Shown here in pieces: positions 1 to 8,709 of a stretch of 64,000 nucleotides of DNA. Under the pieces are notes generated by a model. That model saw only the letters and a program-made list of their open reading frames with translations. It was not told the origin of the DNA and searched no databases. Source of the DNA: Desulfosarcina alkanivorans. Lineage in GTDB: Bacteria; Desulfobacterota; Desulfobacteria; Desulfobacterales; Desulfosarcinaceae. The translations under genes and the position numbers were made by a program. The stretch spans positions 5,332,001-5,396,000 of the forward strand of contig NZ_AP021874.1 in NCBI RefSeq assembly GCF_009688945.1, given 5' to 3'. Positions within the stretch are counted from its first letter, which is position 1. Each line of letters starts with the position of its first letter.

Positions 1-2
1 AA

Positions 3-2030
3 TCGGGTTTTAATGTGCTGGAGGCGGAAAGCGGAGAGGCGGCGCTGGGTCTTTTCACAACCGGCCGGCCGGATCTGATATTGCTTGACCTGGTGATGCC
101 GGGGATGGACGGGTTCGAGACCTGTCGGGCCGTTCGCAGGCTGCCCGGGGGGCGCTACACGCAAATCCTCATGGTGACCGGATTGGATGACAACGATTCC
201 ATCGAGACGGCCTTTGACGCCGGTGCCAATGATTTCGTATCCAAACCGATCAATTGGACGATCCTCGGCCACAAGGGGAAATACCTGCTGCGGGCCGGAC
301 AGGCCTTTAAGGAACTGGACCGCAATCGCAGGCGTCTGGCCAAAACACAGGAACTGGCACGGTTGGGGAACTGGCAGATCGACCTGGTCAGTTTCGAGTT
401 CAGCTGTTCGTCCAAAGCATCCCGGCTTCTCGGATTCGATGGCTGGGGGCAGATTTCCTACGATGATTTTCTGTCGGCGATAATTGCCCGCGAGCGGGAT
501 ATGGTGAAGGAAAAGATCGATCAGGCCGTTCAGTCCAACCAGAATATTGTCCTCAATTATCCTGTCATTCTTCCCGATGGTACGCAGAAGCATATTTTGA
601 ATCAGGGTGAGATTCTATACAAAAAAAATGGCGAGCCGGAACTGATGCTGGGGGTGATTCAGGATGTTTCCCGGCTGAAACAGGCGGAGGAAGAAATCCG
701 TTTGCTCGCGTTCTATGACAGTTTGACGGGGCTGGCCAACCGTGCACTGTTTATGGACCGGCTCGAGCAGGCCATTGCCAGTGCAGGCCGCACCCGCCAA
801 AAATTTGCCCTGCTGTTTCTGGACCTCGATCAGTTCAAGCTGATCAATGATACCCTCGGGCACCAGATCGGTGATCTGCTTTTAAAACAAGTGGCCGCCA
901 GGCTTAAAACCAATATCCGAAAAAGTGACACCGCCGCCGCCCCCGGCATGGATTCCCCGGACTCCGTCATTGCCAGGCTCGGTGGTGATGAATTCACGGT
1001 TTTACTCTCCAATATCGATGAGCCGGAATCCGCCGCCAGGGTGGCTGCCCGCCTGATCAGGGAAATCGCCGACACCTATCACCTCGAAGGGCATGATGTG
1101 GCAATGACCACGAGCGTCGGCATCAGTGTTTTCCCGGCAGACGGGACGGAATCCAGCACCCTTTTAAAAAACGCGGATTCCGCAATGTACCATGCCAAAA
1201 AAAACGGGCGCAACAATTACCAGTTCTACATGGAATCCCTCAATCGGGCGGCGACAGAACGTTTTTCCATGGAGCGGGACCTTAACAAAGCGCTGGAAAA
1301 CGAAGAATTTGTCCTTTTTTATCAACCGCAGGTCGATCTTGCCTCCCGCCGAATCGTGGGAGCCGAGGCATTGATCAGATGGATTCACCCGCTCAAAGGA
1401 ATGATTGCACCGGACACGTTCATTCCCATTGCCGAGGAATCCGGCCAGATCATCGATATCAACCGCTGGGTGCTGCAGGCGGCATGCAACCAAAAGCGCG
1501 ATTGGCTCCATGCCGGCCTGAAAGCGATCCGTGTTGCGGTCAATCTCTCGGGCTACAAACTTTCCAGTCAGAATATCATCGGCACCATCAAAGAAGCCCT
1601 TGGTAAAGACAGCGCCGACTACCAGAACCTCGAGCTCGAAATTACCGAAAATGTGCTGATGCAGGAAACCAGGGAGACCTTGTCCACGCTCAAGCAGATC
1701 AAAGCCCTGAAACTCAGAATCGCATTGGACGACTTCGGGACGGGATACTCCTCACTCAGTTACCTGACGTCGTTTCCCGTGGATGTTATCAAAATCGATC
1801 GCTCTTTTGTGATGGGATGCATCACCGAACCCAAAAATCTGATCATCATCAAAGCGATCATCGCCATGGGGCACAGCATGGACAAACGGATCGTCGCCGA
1901 AGGAATCGAGACTGAAGAACAGTTTTCACTGATGAAAGCACTCGACTGCGACGAGGGGCAGGGCTATTTTTTTAAACATCCGGTTCCCGCAGCGGATTTC
2001 GCGGAGTTCCTGGCAAAAGAAAAATTATAA
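3..2030 (+). CDS. REC-PAS-GGDEF-EAL cyclic-di-GMP signalling protein (5' end outside window)
   Basis: Bifunctional cyclic-di-GMP turnover protein. The reading frame is open from base 3, and an internal GTG lies at 15. The receiver domain already runs at the edge, so the true start lies upstream. Domain order: receiver (phospho-acceptor Asp in LLDLVMPGMDG, Lys in SKP), a PAS sensor, GGDEF (intact RLGGDEF) and EAL (intact EALIRW, DDFGTGYSS and KIDRSF). Both catalytic signatures look complete, so it could act as cyclase and phosphodiesterase. The RKSD that would be an inhibitory I-site is separated from GGDEF by an insertion of about 14 residues. No transmembrane segment is visible, so it is probably cytoplasmic. 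A cyclic-di-GMP riboswitch and a PilZ protein occur elsewhere in the window, but nothing links them directly to this gene. Confidence 0.93.
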   Translation, partial: SGFNVLEAESGEAALGLFTTGRPDLILLDLVMPGMDGFETCRAVRRLPGGRYTQILMVTGLDDNDSIETAFDAGANDFVSKPINWTILGHKGKYLLRAGQAFKELDRNRRRLAKTQELARLGNWQIDLVSFEFSCSSKASRLLGFDGWGQISYDDFLSAIIARERDMVKEKIDQAVQSNQNIVLNYPVILPDGTQKHILNQGEILYKKNGEPELMLGVIQDVSRLKQAEEEIRLLAFYDSLTGLANRALFMDRLEQAIASAGRTRQKFALLFLDLDQFKLINDTLGHQIGDLLLKQVAARLKTNIRKSDTAAAPGMDSPDSVIARLGGDEFTVLLSNIDEPESAARVAARLIREIADTYHLEGHDVAMTTSVGISVFPADGTESSTLLKNADSAMYHAKKNGRNNYQFYMESLNRAATERFSMERDLNKALENEEFVLFYQPQVDLASRRIVGAEALIRWIHPLKGMIAPDTFIPIAEESGQIIDINRWVLQAACNQKRDWLHAGLKAIRVAVNLSGYKLSSQNIIGTIKEALGKDSADYQNLELEITENVLMQETRETLSTLKQIKALKLRIALDDFGTGYSSLSYLTSFPVDVIKIDRSFVMGCITEPKNLIIIKAIIAMGHSMDKRIVAEGIETEEQFSLMKALDCDEGQGYFFKHPVPAADFAEFLAKEKL

Positions 2031-2082
2031 CGCCCGGTCCTTACAGGATCGATACTGAAAACCCTTTAATTCTCCCCGGCCT

Positions 2083-3001
2083 ATGGATGTCCTGACCATT
2101 TACCTGATACCGCCGATTCCGTCCCTGTGGTTCAGCCTGACACTGGCCGGCATCGCGGTCCGTTCCAGACCAAGGACGACGGAGCGAAAGCTGTTTTCGG
2201 TCCTTCGCCTCTGGTAGGGCCTTCTGGCACCCGCTTTCATCAGCCTTCACCTCCTGGACCGCACCGCACAGATTCTGGCCATCGAACGGACGATTCATTT
2301 TTTTATGTTTTCCTGCCGGCCTTGAACATCCTGTTCGTGCACCATCTCCTGTGCATCCGGAACAGTCCAGTCGTTCCCTGGGCGTTTCTGTTGAGCGGGT
2401 TGCTGGCCGCCACGACACCTTCGGACCTGCATATCCACGGGTTGCACCACGATGACCGGGGGGGGCATCGCCAAGGGGGGCGTCTTTTCAGGCCTTCGGC
2501 CACTATGGCATGGCAACGCTGGTATATCTGGTCTTCCGAATGGTGCGACGGATAAGGATGGCGGACAATCTCGTCCGCATCAGGAAGCGGACCTACCTTA
2601 TTTTTTCTTTCTGCATGTCGGGTTTCCTGACGATTCTGAATATTCCGTCAATGCATGGATACGATCTGTATCCGGCGGGCAACTTCCTGTTTCTGCCCCT
2701 GCCCGGCCATGGCGCCGACCTGTCGCCGGACGAAATGCTGCTGCTGGACCGGTTGTCGGTGGCCGGGCTGGCCTTCTCCAATTCGGCCACCTACAAGAAC
2801 ATTGCCGACCTCAAAACCAATCTCGAACAGCGTACCGCCGAATTGACCCGGGACGTGGAGGCGCGGCAGCGAATCGAGGAGGTCCTTCGAGCCAGCGAGG
2901 AAAAGCACCGGCTCATGGCCGAGAATCTCAAGGATGTGCTGTGGACCCTACCGTATGCCATCGAAAAATTGGGGCATGCGGTGATGTGCGCCCTGGCGTG
3001 A
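2083..3001 (+). pseudogene. Decayed membrane sensor histidine kinase remnant
   Basis: Remnant of a sensor kinase with an N-terminal multi-helix membrane domain followed by GAF/PAS. Readable pieces lie in all three frames: MDVLTIYLIPPIPSLWFS from 2083, a hydrophobic stretch with LPALNILFVHHLLC near 2310, MATLVYLVFRMVRRIR from 2510, then a coiled region and a PAS start (SEEKHRLMAENLKDVLW). Lesions seen: an in-frame TAG at 2215-2217, a frame change at a T7 run (2298-2304), another at a G8 run (2458-2465), a third just after it, and an apparent in-frame loss of the region between the membrane part and the GAF/PAS linker. The HisKA and ATPase domains are absent. Two lesions sit in homopolymers, so part of the damage could be sequencing error, but the stop and the missing domains indicate real decay. 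Confidence 0.7.
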
Positions 3002-3138
3002 ACACGTTTCGCAGAAAAAAGATCCCCATGCGGCGTGATCGGCAACCTCTCCGAGAGCCCAACAGGGACCATTTTGGCCCGGTTGGATACAGGTCCGGGC
3101 GGTTTGGACCGGGTCCGTTTCCCTGCGCCTCGCCGTGT

Positions 3139-4143
3139 TTATTGGGAGGGGCCGGAGATGGGTGAGCAGCGGGTCTCCATGAGCGACCGAATCACCTGCT
3201 TTTGCTGCAGGGTCAACTCTTCGAAACGGAGCCCGATTCCCTTGGGGTCCCGGCGGACCACCGTCCCGCTGATGGCGCAGGTTTGCTCCAGCACGGGGGA
3301 TGAAAGGGACATGGTGAGCCGCTGGCCCACTTTGACGGGCTGTTCGGTCTCGATGTAGGCGCCCCCTTCGCTGATGTCACGCATATAGCACTGGTAGGTC
3401 CAGTCGCTGATGTCGTAATCCACGCCAACCAGGCAGTCGTATCGGCTGTGTTTCCTGAAATTGGGCCGCTGACTCTGTTTTTCGTCGACAATCCGGCCGC
3501 TTTCCAGCAGCAGGTTCATCAGGGGCGTGTCCATCTCGCGGGTGATCTGGCCCGGGGAATAGTCGATGTCGATCAGTACATTTTCCCACGTGAGGATGTG
3601 CAGGGCGGCCGCCTTGCCTGCGAGCAGTCCCATTTTGGCTGCCACGGGTTTGCCGTTGGCGATAAAGATGGTTCCCTGCTTCCCTTTGGCGGTGACGCGC
3701 AGGGCGCAGGAGCGCCCCTCCAGTTCCAGCATCTGGAGAAATGAGGAGAGTGTGATTCCGCGGACTTGCCCACCGTAGTCAATTTGCAGCTCGGTAAAGA
3801 TCCGCTTGGTGAGCATGCTGATATCCAGGGCCTGGTCGAAATGGATGACCGATGCCATCTGCTTGATTTTGGCGCGGAACATGGCGGAGGCATTGTTGGT
3901 CATGACGATGACGCGGGTTTGCGGGTATTTTGCCCGCAGCAGCGACAACAGTTCAAAGGCTTCCATTTCCGACATGTGCATGCCGGTGATCAGGATGTGG
4001 ACCTCCTCTCCGGCAAGGGTTTCCATGGCCGCCTGGATATTGGCAGCGGAGAGGATGCGCAAAAAGCCGCCTTGGCTTTTCAGCAGTCCCACGAACGTGT
4101 GCAGCAAAATGGGATCGTCGTCGACGACCAGGATGTTCTTCAT
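3139..4143 (-). CDS. Receiver-like / DUF4388 / PilZ protein with degenerate receiver
   Basis: Three domains in 334 residues: a CheY-like receiver (about 1-120), a DUF4388 (PatA-like) domain (about 128-200) and a C-terminal PilZ domain (about 225-325). PilZ domains bind cyclic-di-GMP; here the RxxxR motif is not obvious, but the DISEGGAYIET core is clear. The receiver keeps the acidic N-terminal DDD (8-10), but the phospho-acceptor position is Gly54 (ITGMHM) and the usual KP lysine is replaced in HFDQALD. It is therefore unlikely to be phosphorylated in the normal way. It is transcribed leftwards, convergent with the decayed kinase, and has no obvious partner kinase. A cytoplasmic role linking cyclic-di-GMP to an output such as motility or surface behaviour is inference. 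Confidence 0.88.
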   Translation of the reverse strand: MKNILVVDDDPILLHTFVGLLKSQGGFLRILSAANIQAAMETLAGEEVHILITGMHMSEMEAFELLSLLRAKYPQTRVIVMTNNASAMFRAKIKQMASVIHFDQALDISMLTKRIFTELQIDYGGQVRGITLSSFLQMLELEGRSCALRVTAKGKQGTIFIANGKPVAAKMGLLAGKAAALHILTWENVLIDIDYSPGQITREMDTPLMNLLLESGRIVDEKQSQRPNFRKHSRYDCLVGVDYDISDWTYQCYMRDISEGGAYIETEQPVKVGQRLTMSLSSPVLEQTCAISGTVVRRDPKGIGLRFEELTLQQKQVIRSLMETRCSPISGPSQ

Positions 4144-4215
4144 CGGATGCGGCCCTTGTCGGTACTATCGGTCGTTGGTGTTTATTCGGGATGCGCGCTT
4201 CGTCGTCATCTGCTG

Positions 4216-4926
4216 TCAGGGTCTCTGTGTCAGGTTGAAGGAAATGGTTCCCGGGTATGGGAATCGATCCGTTTTGCGGATGCCGAGATCCGCCATCTCC
4301 GGGTAAAAAGAGCATTTTTCTGCGGGAAAAACAAACAGTTTTTCAAAACCAGCGAAGGTGGCCTCATAACCAAGCGGGGCAAAGGCCCGGGTGACGGCCG
4401 AAAAAACGCCGGCCGCTTTCCAGCGCTCCCGGACGATGTCGTAAATCCGTTGCTGGCTGAACCCACCGGGGTTCTTGACATAGTCCTCCCAGGGGGCGTA
4501 ACCGCTGAAGGCCAGGATGCTTTTTTTCTCAACCGCCTTGATTCCCATGAAACGGCCGGCCCCAAGGCTTTCCAGTTTGAGATCGGGCCCCAGTCGGCCA
4601 TAGAGCGCGTTGATCATATCGGCCAGCAGGGATTCGAACATGGGTGTCGTCAGTAGCGGTTTGCCCACCACCGTGCCGGGGTGAAAGGTCAGGTGGGCGC
4701 TGAGAATGCACACCGACCCTTCTGCTTCACGTCGCTGGCTCAATCGCAGGGAGACCCGGCGAAATCCCTTTTTAACCGAAACGGTGTGTTCGATCAATGT
4801 CCCGGAATCAAATGTTTTTTCTATTTCTGCAGGCATGTCGGTCGAGGCCAGGGCGGCGGGACCGTTTGGCTGGGCCGGAAACAGAAAAATAACTGCAGCC
4901 AGGGAGGCAATCAATTTGAGGATCAT
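4216..4926 (-). CDS. Secreted protein of unknown function
   Basis: About 236 residues. I placed the start at the ATG ending at 4926 (MILKLIASLAAVIFLF) because GGAGGT lies 4 bases upstream; an ATG four codons further up (4938) overlaps that ribosome-binding site. The N-terminus is a typical Sec signal peptide with likely cleavage after a small residue near ALAS. The rest is a soluble domain with no motif I recognise; it has two cysteines, too few to suggest a redox or haem protein. It lies 73 bases upstream (in its own direction) of the receiver-PilZ gene and may be co-transcribed with it. Function not assigned. Confidence 0.75.
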   Translation of the reverse strand: MILKLIASLAAVIFLFPAQPNGPAALASTDMPAEIEKTFDSGTLIEHTVSVKKGFRRVSLRLSQRREAEGSVCILSAHLTFHPGTVVGKPLLTTPMFESLLADMINALYGRLGPDLKLESLGAGRFMGIKAVEKKSILAFSGYAPWEDYVKNPGGFSQQRIYDIVRERWKAAGVFSAVTRAFAPLGYEATFAGFEKLFVFPAEKCSFYPEMADLGIRKTDRFPYPGTISFNLTQRP

Positions 4927-5159
4927 GGCGACCTCCATCTTTGGTTATCGGTCCGGCGAGGGGAGATGGATTTCAATGCCCGGCACGGGAAACGAACGCC
5001 CGATCCGATTGGGTCCGACGGGCAAGGTTTGGATGCCGGTTCCCGATAACGGCATTTTTCGGCCGGCAGGAACACCACCACGGAGGCCGCCGTCCGTGCC
5101 TCCGTGGGTGATCCTTTCGATGGGTGTCTGCAAAGGCCAGTAGGGTTTCATTCAACAGA

Positions 5160-5696
5160 TCAGGCATCACCCCCGACGGCAAAACCGCTGGGGCCGATAC
5201 CTGTTGAGGACGGCGTGCCGGCGATTTTTGCCAGGTACACGTTGCCCAGTTTTTCGATGTGGTCCTTGATGCTGTCAAAATAGTTGAAATGCATCTGCTC
5301 CTCATCGATAATCTGCTCGAAGATTTTCATGCTGACGCTGTCCCCGTTATCCCGGCAAACGAGCAGGAACTGGTTGTAGATATCGATGGTGTTGTCCTCG
5401 AGGCCGGCATCGAAGGGGTAGATGGCTTCGACCGCCTGACCTTTCTGGACTTTCTGATCGGGTTCCGAGGTGGGTTCGCCCCCCAGTTCCTTGATCCGTT
5501 CGGCAAAGGCTTCCGCGTGGCGCATCTCGTCGATGCCGATGAGCTTCATCTTGGCTGCCAGTTCTCCATAGTCCATGTCATCCAGATTGTAATGCTGGTT
5601 CATGTACTGTGAGATGGCCGCCAGTTCCATGGAACGGGCCCTGTTCAGTACGTCGATGACCTTTGCTTTTTTCTCTTCTCTTTCTGTTTGAGCCAT
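5160..5696 (-). CDS. bfr: Bacterioferritin
   Basis: Iron-storage and ferroxidase protein of the ferritin-like four-helix family, 178 residues. The di-iron ligands are visible: Glu24 in MELAAISQY, Glu57 and His60 in DEMRHAE, Glu100, and Glu133 with His136 in DEEQMH. Met58, inside DEMRHAE, matches the axial haem ligand of bacterioferritins, so a 24-mer binding haem between subunits is likely. In Desulfovibrio the cofactor is a coproporphyrin; that this holds here is inference. AAGGAGG lies just upstream of the ATG, giving a secure start. The C-terminus carries a short Gly/Ser/Pro tail. It serves iron storage and protection against oxygen, in line with the rubrerythrin at 32 kb. Confidence 0.93.
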   Translation of the reverse strand: MAQTEREEKKAKVIDVLNRARSMELAAISQYMNQHYNLDDMDYGELAAKMKLIGIDEMRHAEAFAERIKELGGEPTSEPDQKVQKGQAVEAIYPFDAGLEDNTIDIYNQFLLVCRDNGDSVSMKIFEQIIDEEQMHFNYFDSIKDHIEKLGNVYLAKIAGTPSSTGIGPSGFAVGGDA

Positions 5697-5740
5697 ATGG
5701 TCCTCCTTGGTTTGAATGTCTCGTAAGGCAGCTGCCTTTT

Positions 5741-6544
5741 TTAAAGAATATGAAACATGACTTCATAATGGTCAAAGGGCGGCATGATGCAGGCACCGGC
5801 AAATCGATGCCGGGCAGCGGCCAGCATTTCCCGGGCATTGGCGGCCCCTTCGGCAACCGGGTCGGCCGCATCGTGCATGCGCTGCCGCAGCAGCTCCGGC
5901 ACGGCGATGCCGGCCACTCTGGTGTGCAGGAATTCCGCGTGCCGGGGGGTGCGCAGGGGCAGAATGCCCATGATTACGGGGATGCCGATATCCCGGGTGG
6001 CGCCCGCAATCTCATCGGCGCCCGCTTCGTCATATAGGGGTTGCGTGACGGCGAACTGAGCGCCGGCATCCACCTTTCGCTTCAGGTGGTCGGCCGCCCT
6101 GTTCAGCCCGTCACTCTCGGGGTGGGAGTCGAAGACCACGCCGGTGTGCAATCCTGCCTCGCGGGCCATGCCGACCAGGCTGTAGATGTCGGCATCGCGA
6201 ACGGTGGTGGTGTGGCCCCGGTCCTTCAGGGCCACGAAATCACCGGTGGCCACCAGGACGGTTTCGATTCCCATGGCCCGGGCACCCCACAATTCCCCCT
6301 GCAGACTCAACCGGTTGTGGTCCCGGGTGGTGAGGTGCAAGATGGCGGGTTTCATCGTTCGCTGCTGGATCATGGCGCACAGGGCCATGGCGCTCATTCG
6401 GGGTTTGGCCACGGGGTTGCTGGCGACGCTGAAACCGAAGAACGGAAGCCGGGCCACGGATTCCAGGGCCGCCAATACCTTCGCCGGATCCGGCCCTTCC
6501 GGGGGGACGACCTCGATGGTGACCGTGAACGGTTCGTTAAGCAT
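5741..6544 (-). CDS. Methylenetetrahydrofolate reductase (MetF-like)
   Basis: Single-domain flavoprotein of the MTHFR family, about 267 residues, slightly shorter than E. coli MetF. It interconverts methylene- and methyl-tetrahydrofolate, used for methionine synthesis or the methyl branch of the Wood-Ljungdahl pathway. The N-terminal VTIEVVPPEG holds the conserved catalytic Glu, and later motifs ATGD, QFAVTQPLYD and GILPL are typical of the barrel. I chose the ATG ending at 6544 (MLNEPFTV) because GAGGA stands 6 bases upstream; the longer open frame to 6616 has no family similarity. It lies 44 bases upstream of bacterioferritin on the same strand, but the latter has its own strong ribosome-binding site. 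No metV partner gene is adjacent. Confidence 0.9.
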   Translation of the reverse strand: MLNEPFTVTIEVVPPEGPDPAKVLAALESVARLPFFGFSVASNPVAKPRMSAMALCAMIQQRTMKPAILHLTTRDHNRLSLQGELWGARAMGIETVLVATGDFVALKDRGHTTTVRDADIYSLVGMAREAGLHTGVVFDSHPESDGLNRAADHLKRKVDAGAQFAVTQPLYDEAGADEIAGATRDIGIPVIMGILPLRTPRHAEFLHTRVAGIAVPELLRQRMHDAADPVAEGAANAREMLAAARHRFAGACIMPPFDHYEVMFHIL

Positions 6545-7100
6545 GTTCATTCCTCGATCGATTGAAAACCACCGCCTCTGCAACCGGACACGGGAAACAC
6601 TGCTTCCGCTTTCCAACGGCTAACTCGGCAGAACGAAGAAAACGGCGGTGCCCCTTTTTGGGGATGTGGTGGCAATCACCCTTTCACCCGGGGAATGTCC
6701 CGCCAGAGCACTTTATGGAGCCGCTTCCAACTTTACCGGATGCTGATGTTGCGCCTTAAAATTGCGGTCAGGATCCGTTCAATTTATCGTCTCCACGATT
6801 TCAGGTCAAGAACGGATGCATTCTATCGCAGTATGCCTTCCGACAGGTGAAGTTGCCTGTATTTAAGGCGGATGGAGACAGGCGGCCCCATTTACACCAT
6901 TGAAAACACCGGCGCCCTTGAAAAGACAAAAATGGTATATATTTCTATTTTTAATTCAAAAATGTACTTTGCGTGTCTTAATCGGTTTATGCATGAAATA
7001 ATGGATAAATATGTTATGTCAGATGGTTAGATGGCTCTTTCTGATGATGGCACACGGTTTGAAGATACTTATTTCAGATTGAAAAAAAAGAGGTTAAAAT
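6545..7100. other. Gene-free stretch, AT-rich toward its right end
   Basis: No coding frame here shows family similarity or a good ribosome-binding site. From about 6930 the DNA becomes clearly AT-rich compared with the flanks, as expected for promoters firing left (toward the reductase) and right (toward the small ORF at 7101). I could not pick out a convincing promoter, operator or RNA structure. Confidence 0.5.
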
Positions 7101-7292
7101 ATGATATCGATCAACAGCATCAATCGGAATGGAGAAATCTGGCGAAAAATTCTCAACAGTGTCGCCGGAAAATATGACTGCGGCGTTAATTTTACAATCA
7201 GTTGCGGCCAATTGAAATACGAAGGCGACCGGGATTGTGCCGAAGAGATCGTCCGGGAGGCGATGGCGCTGTTTAACGGCAGCGGCAGTTGA
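7101..7292 (+). CDS. Small hypothetical protein
   Basis: 63 codons beginning MISINSINRNGEIWRK. An AGAGG sequence about 10 bases before the ATG could serve as ribosome-binding site. The product is mixed polar and hydrophobic with two cysteines and no membrane segment. It lies alone after a long AT-rich non-coding stretch and converges on the lipoprotein gene at 7370. I recognise no family. It may be real, but the only evidence is the start context and the change from AT-rich to coding-like composition. Confidence 0.5.
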   Translation: MISINSINRNGEIWRKILNSVAGKYDCGVNFTISCGQLKYEGDRDCAEEIVREAMALFNGSGS

Positions 7293-7369
7293 CCCGGTTT
7301 GGCAACGAACCAGGCCGTTCCGATGGCGCCGCGCGGTTCGTTTGCGTGCCCCAGCGGCCTGGTTCCGGA

Positions 7370-7840
7370 TCAGCGCGATGGGCCGGCAAGGTCGATTTCC
7401 CCTTTTTCGCTCACATGGATATTGGGCCGAAACCCGCCCAGGTCCAGTTTGGCTTCCAGGTCATAGGCGATGGCGTCCGGCTGCGCGCTCATCAGGTCGG
7501 CGAAAAAACGGATGCCGCTCAGCAGGCTCGTGGAAGCGATCAGCGTGACATCGCCTTCTCCATAGCCGTCAATGGTTGGCAGTTCGTTGGCCACGCCCGT
7601 CAATATTTTGTGCCCGTCGAGCTTCAGGCTGTAGGCGATACCCTGTAGCGTCAGTGCGGCCCGATTGGGGTTGATGATGTGAAGACCGATTTCGAACCGT
7701 GGCGTGATGCTTTCGGAGGGCAGGGCCCGGATGGCGGTGACGGTCACCGTTGGCGTCTCGAACTCCGGGTGCAGGGTGGCGCAGCCGGTTATCCATGCAA
7801 CCGCAACAAAGATGATCAGGGTATAGGTGCGTCGGGCCAT
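7370..7840 (-). CDS. LEA type 2 (WHy/LEA14-like) lipoprotein
   Basis: 156 residues. The N-terminus is a lipoprotein signal with lipobox ITGC (Cys20), so it should be anchored to the outer or inner membrane on the periplasmic side. The remainder fits the LEA14/WHy beta-sandwich: FEIGLHIINPNRAALTLQGIAYSLKLDG resembles the family core, in which a NPN segment precedes the strand describing a small structural domain. Such proteins are linked to desiccation or stress tolerance in plants; their bacterial role is unclear. It starts a leftward-reading group with no clear partner. Confidence 0.8.
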   Translation of the reverse strand: MARRTYTLIIFVAVAWITGCATLHPEFETPTVTVTAIRALPSESITPRFEIGLHIINPNRAALTLQGIAYSLKLDGHKILTGVANELPTIDGYGEGDVTLIASTSLLSGIRFFADLMSAQPDAIAYDLEAKLDLGGFRPNIHVSEKGEIDLAGPSR

Positions 7841-7878
7841 GGGCGTGAGCCTTTCGTATCGTGGGATTGGAAGTCGGA

Positions 7879-8142
7879 TTACCTGCCCAGTATCATGATC
7901 AACGGAATGAATACCAGCCCGGCCAGGGCCAGGTACAGGCCGTTCAATACCCGTTGATATTTGTAACGGAGCGTTTCATCCGTCTCTTCGCGGGTCAGTT
8001 TTTTATACCTGCGGTAGTCGTCGAGCCATCCCGTCATCATATCCACATGATGGCCTTTGTCCTTCAGGGTCATTTTGATCTGCTGGAAGGAGTGCAGGGT
8101 GAAAACGATGGCACCGATCAATCCAATGTGCAGCCAGCTCAT
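7879..8142 (-). CDS. Small two-helix membrane protein
   Basis: 87 residues from the ATG ending at 8142 (MSWLHIGLIG), preceded by GGGAGG at a spacing of 7; the longer open frame to 8229 has a low-complexity N-terminal tail that is unlikely to be translated. One hydrophobic segment lies at the N-terminus and a second at the C-terminus (GLYLALAGLVFIPLIMI), separated by a charged loop rich in Lys, Asp and Tyr. It is 38 bases upstream of the lipoprotein gene on the same strand, so the two may form an operon. No family recognised. Confidence 0.72.
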   Translation of the reverse strand: MSWLHIGLIGAIVFTLHSFQQIKMTLKDKGHHVDMMTGWLDDYRRYKKLTREETDETLRYKYQRVLNGLYLALAGLVFIPLIMILGR

Positions 8143-8266
8143 ACGCGTCGCCTCCCGAAGTAACTTATTCCTTGCTGTTATGGGTTGCCTGGGGCCGGGC
8201 TGACGGCCCGGATGAAACCCGCAGGTCATACTTTCCTTTGGTTGCTGCCAGTTCCCCGGCTTCCCC

Positions 8267-8623
8267 CTATTCGCGGATGCCTTCGTCCACGATCTGTTTC
8301 AGTTCGAGTCCCCGCTCGTTTTTGGTAAGCATCATGTGAAACGGTTCGGCGGGCTCCTCCGGAATGCCCTGACAGGCCAGATCCGGAGGGTTGATAAAGG
8401 CCTTGCCGATGACCTTGAACCCCATCAGAATTTCCAGGCGGTCGATGGAGAGATCGCAGCGGCCGGTGAGCAGCTTTTTCACCAGGCTGTCGTAATCCCG
8501 GGCGCCGGTGTCGATCTGGTCTGCCGCCAGCCCGAAAACAATGTCGTTGTCGCCGAGGATTCCGCAGACCCGGTGTGCGGCCAGAAGAATAAAAATCAGA
8601 AAAAAGGACCTTGCTGCAGTCAT
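8267..8623 (-). CDS. Small secreted hypothetical protein
   Basis: 118 residues. The start is supported by GGGAGG 8 bases before the ATG. The first 20 residues (MTAARSFFLIFILLAAHRVC) form a signal peptide, so the mature protein is probably periplasmic. The mature part is acidic with a central IDRLEILMGFKVIGKAF segment. No family recognised. It reads in the same direction as the small membrane protein and lipoprotein that follow, and the three may make an envelope-related set; this is inference from position only. Confidence 0.68.
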   Translation of the reverse strand: MTAARSFFLIFILLAAHRVCGILGDNDIVFGLAADQIDTGARDYDSLVKKLLTGRCDLSIDRLEILMGFKVIGKAFINPPDLACQGIPEEPAEPFHMMLTKNERGLELKQIVDEGIRE

Positions 8624-8709
8624 CGGTTCGGCCTCCCATCACATGCCGGCCGGAAAGATGGGATAACGTAAAGCGTTTATTACCACACATTCATTCATCG
8701 GGCTACCGT

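Noticed and set aside
2298..2465. Treating the kinase remnant frameshifts purely as sequencing errors
   Set aside because: Two shifts are in homopolymers and could be errors, but an in-frame TAG and absent HisKA/ATPase domains remain.
4945..5151. 68-codon frame between the secreted protein and bacterioferritin
   Set aside because: No ribosome-binding site, Pro/Gly/Arg-rich product, no similarity; probably spacer.
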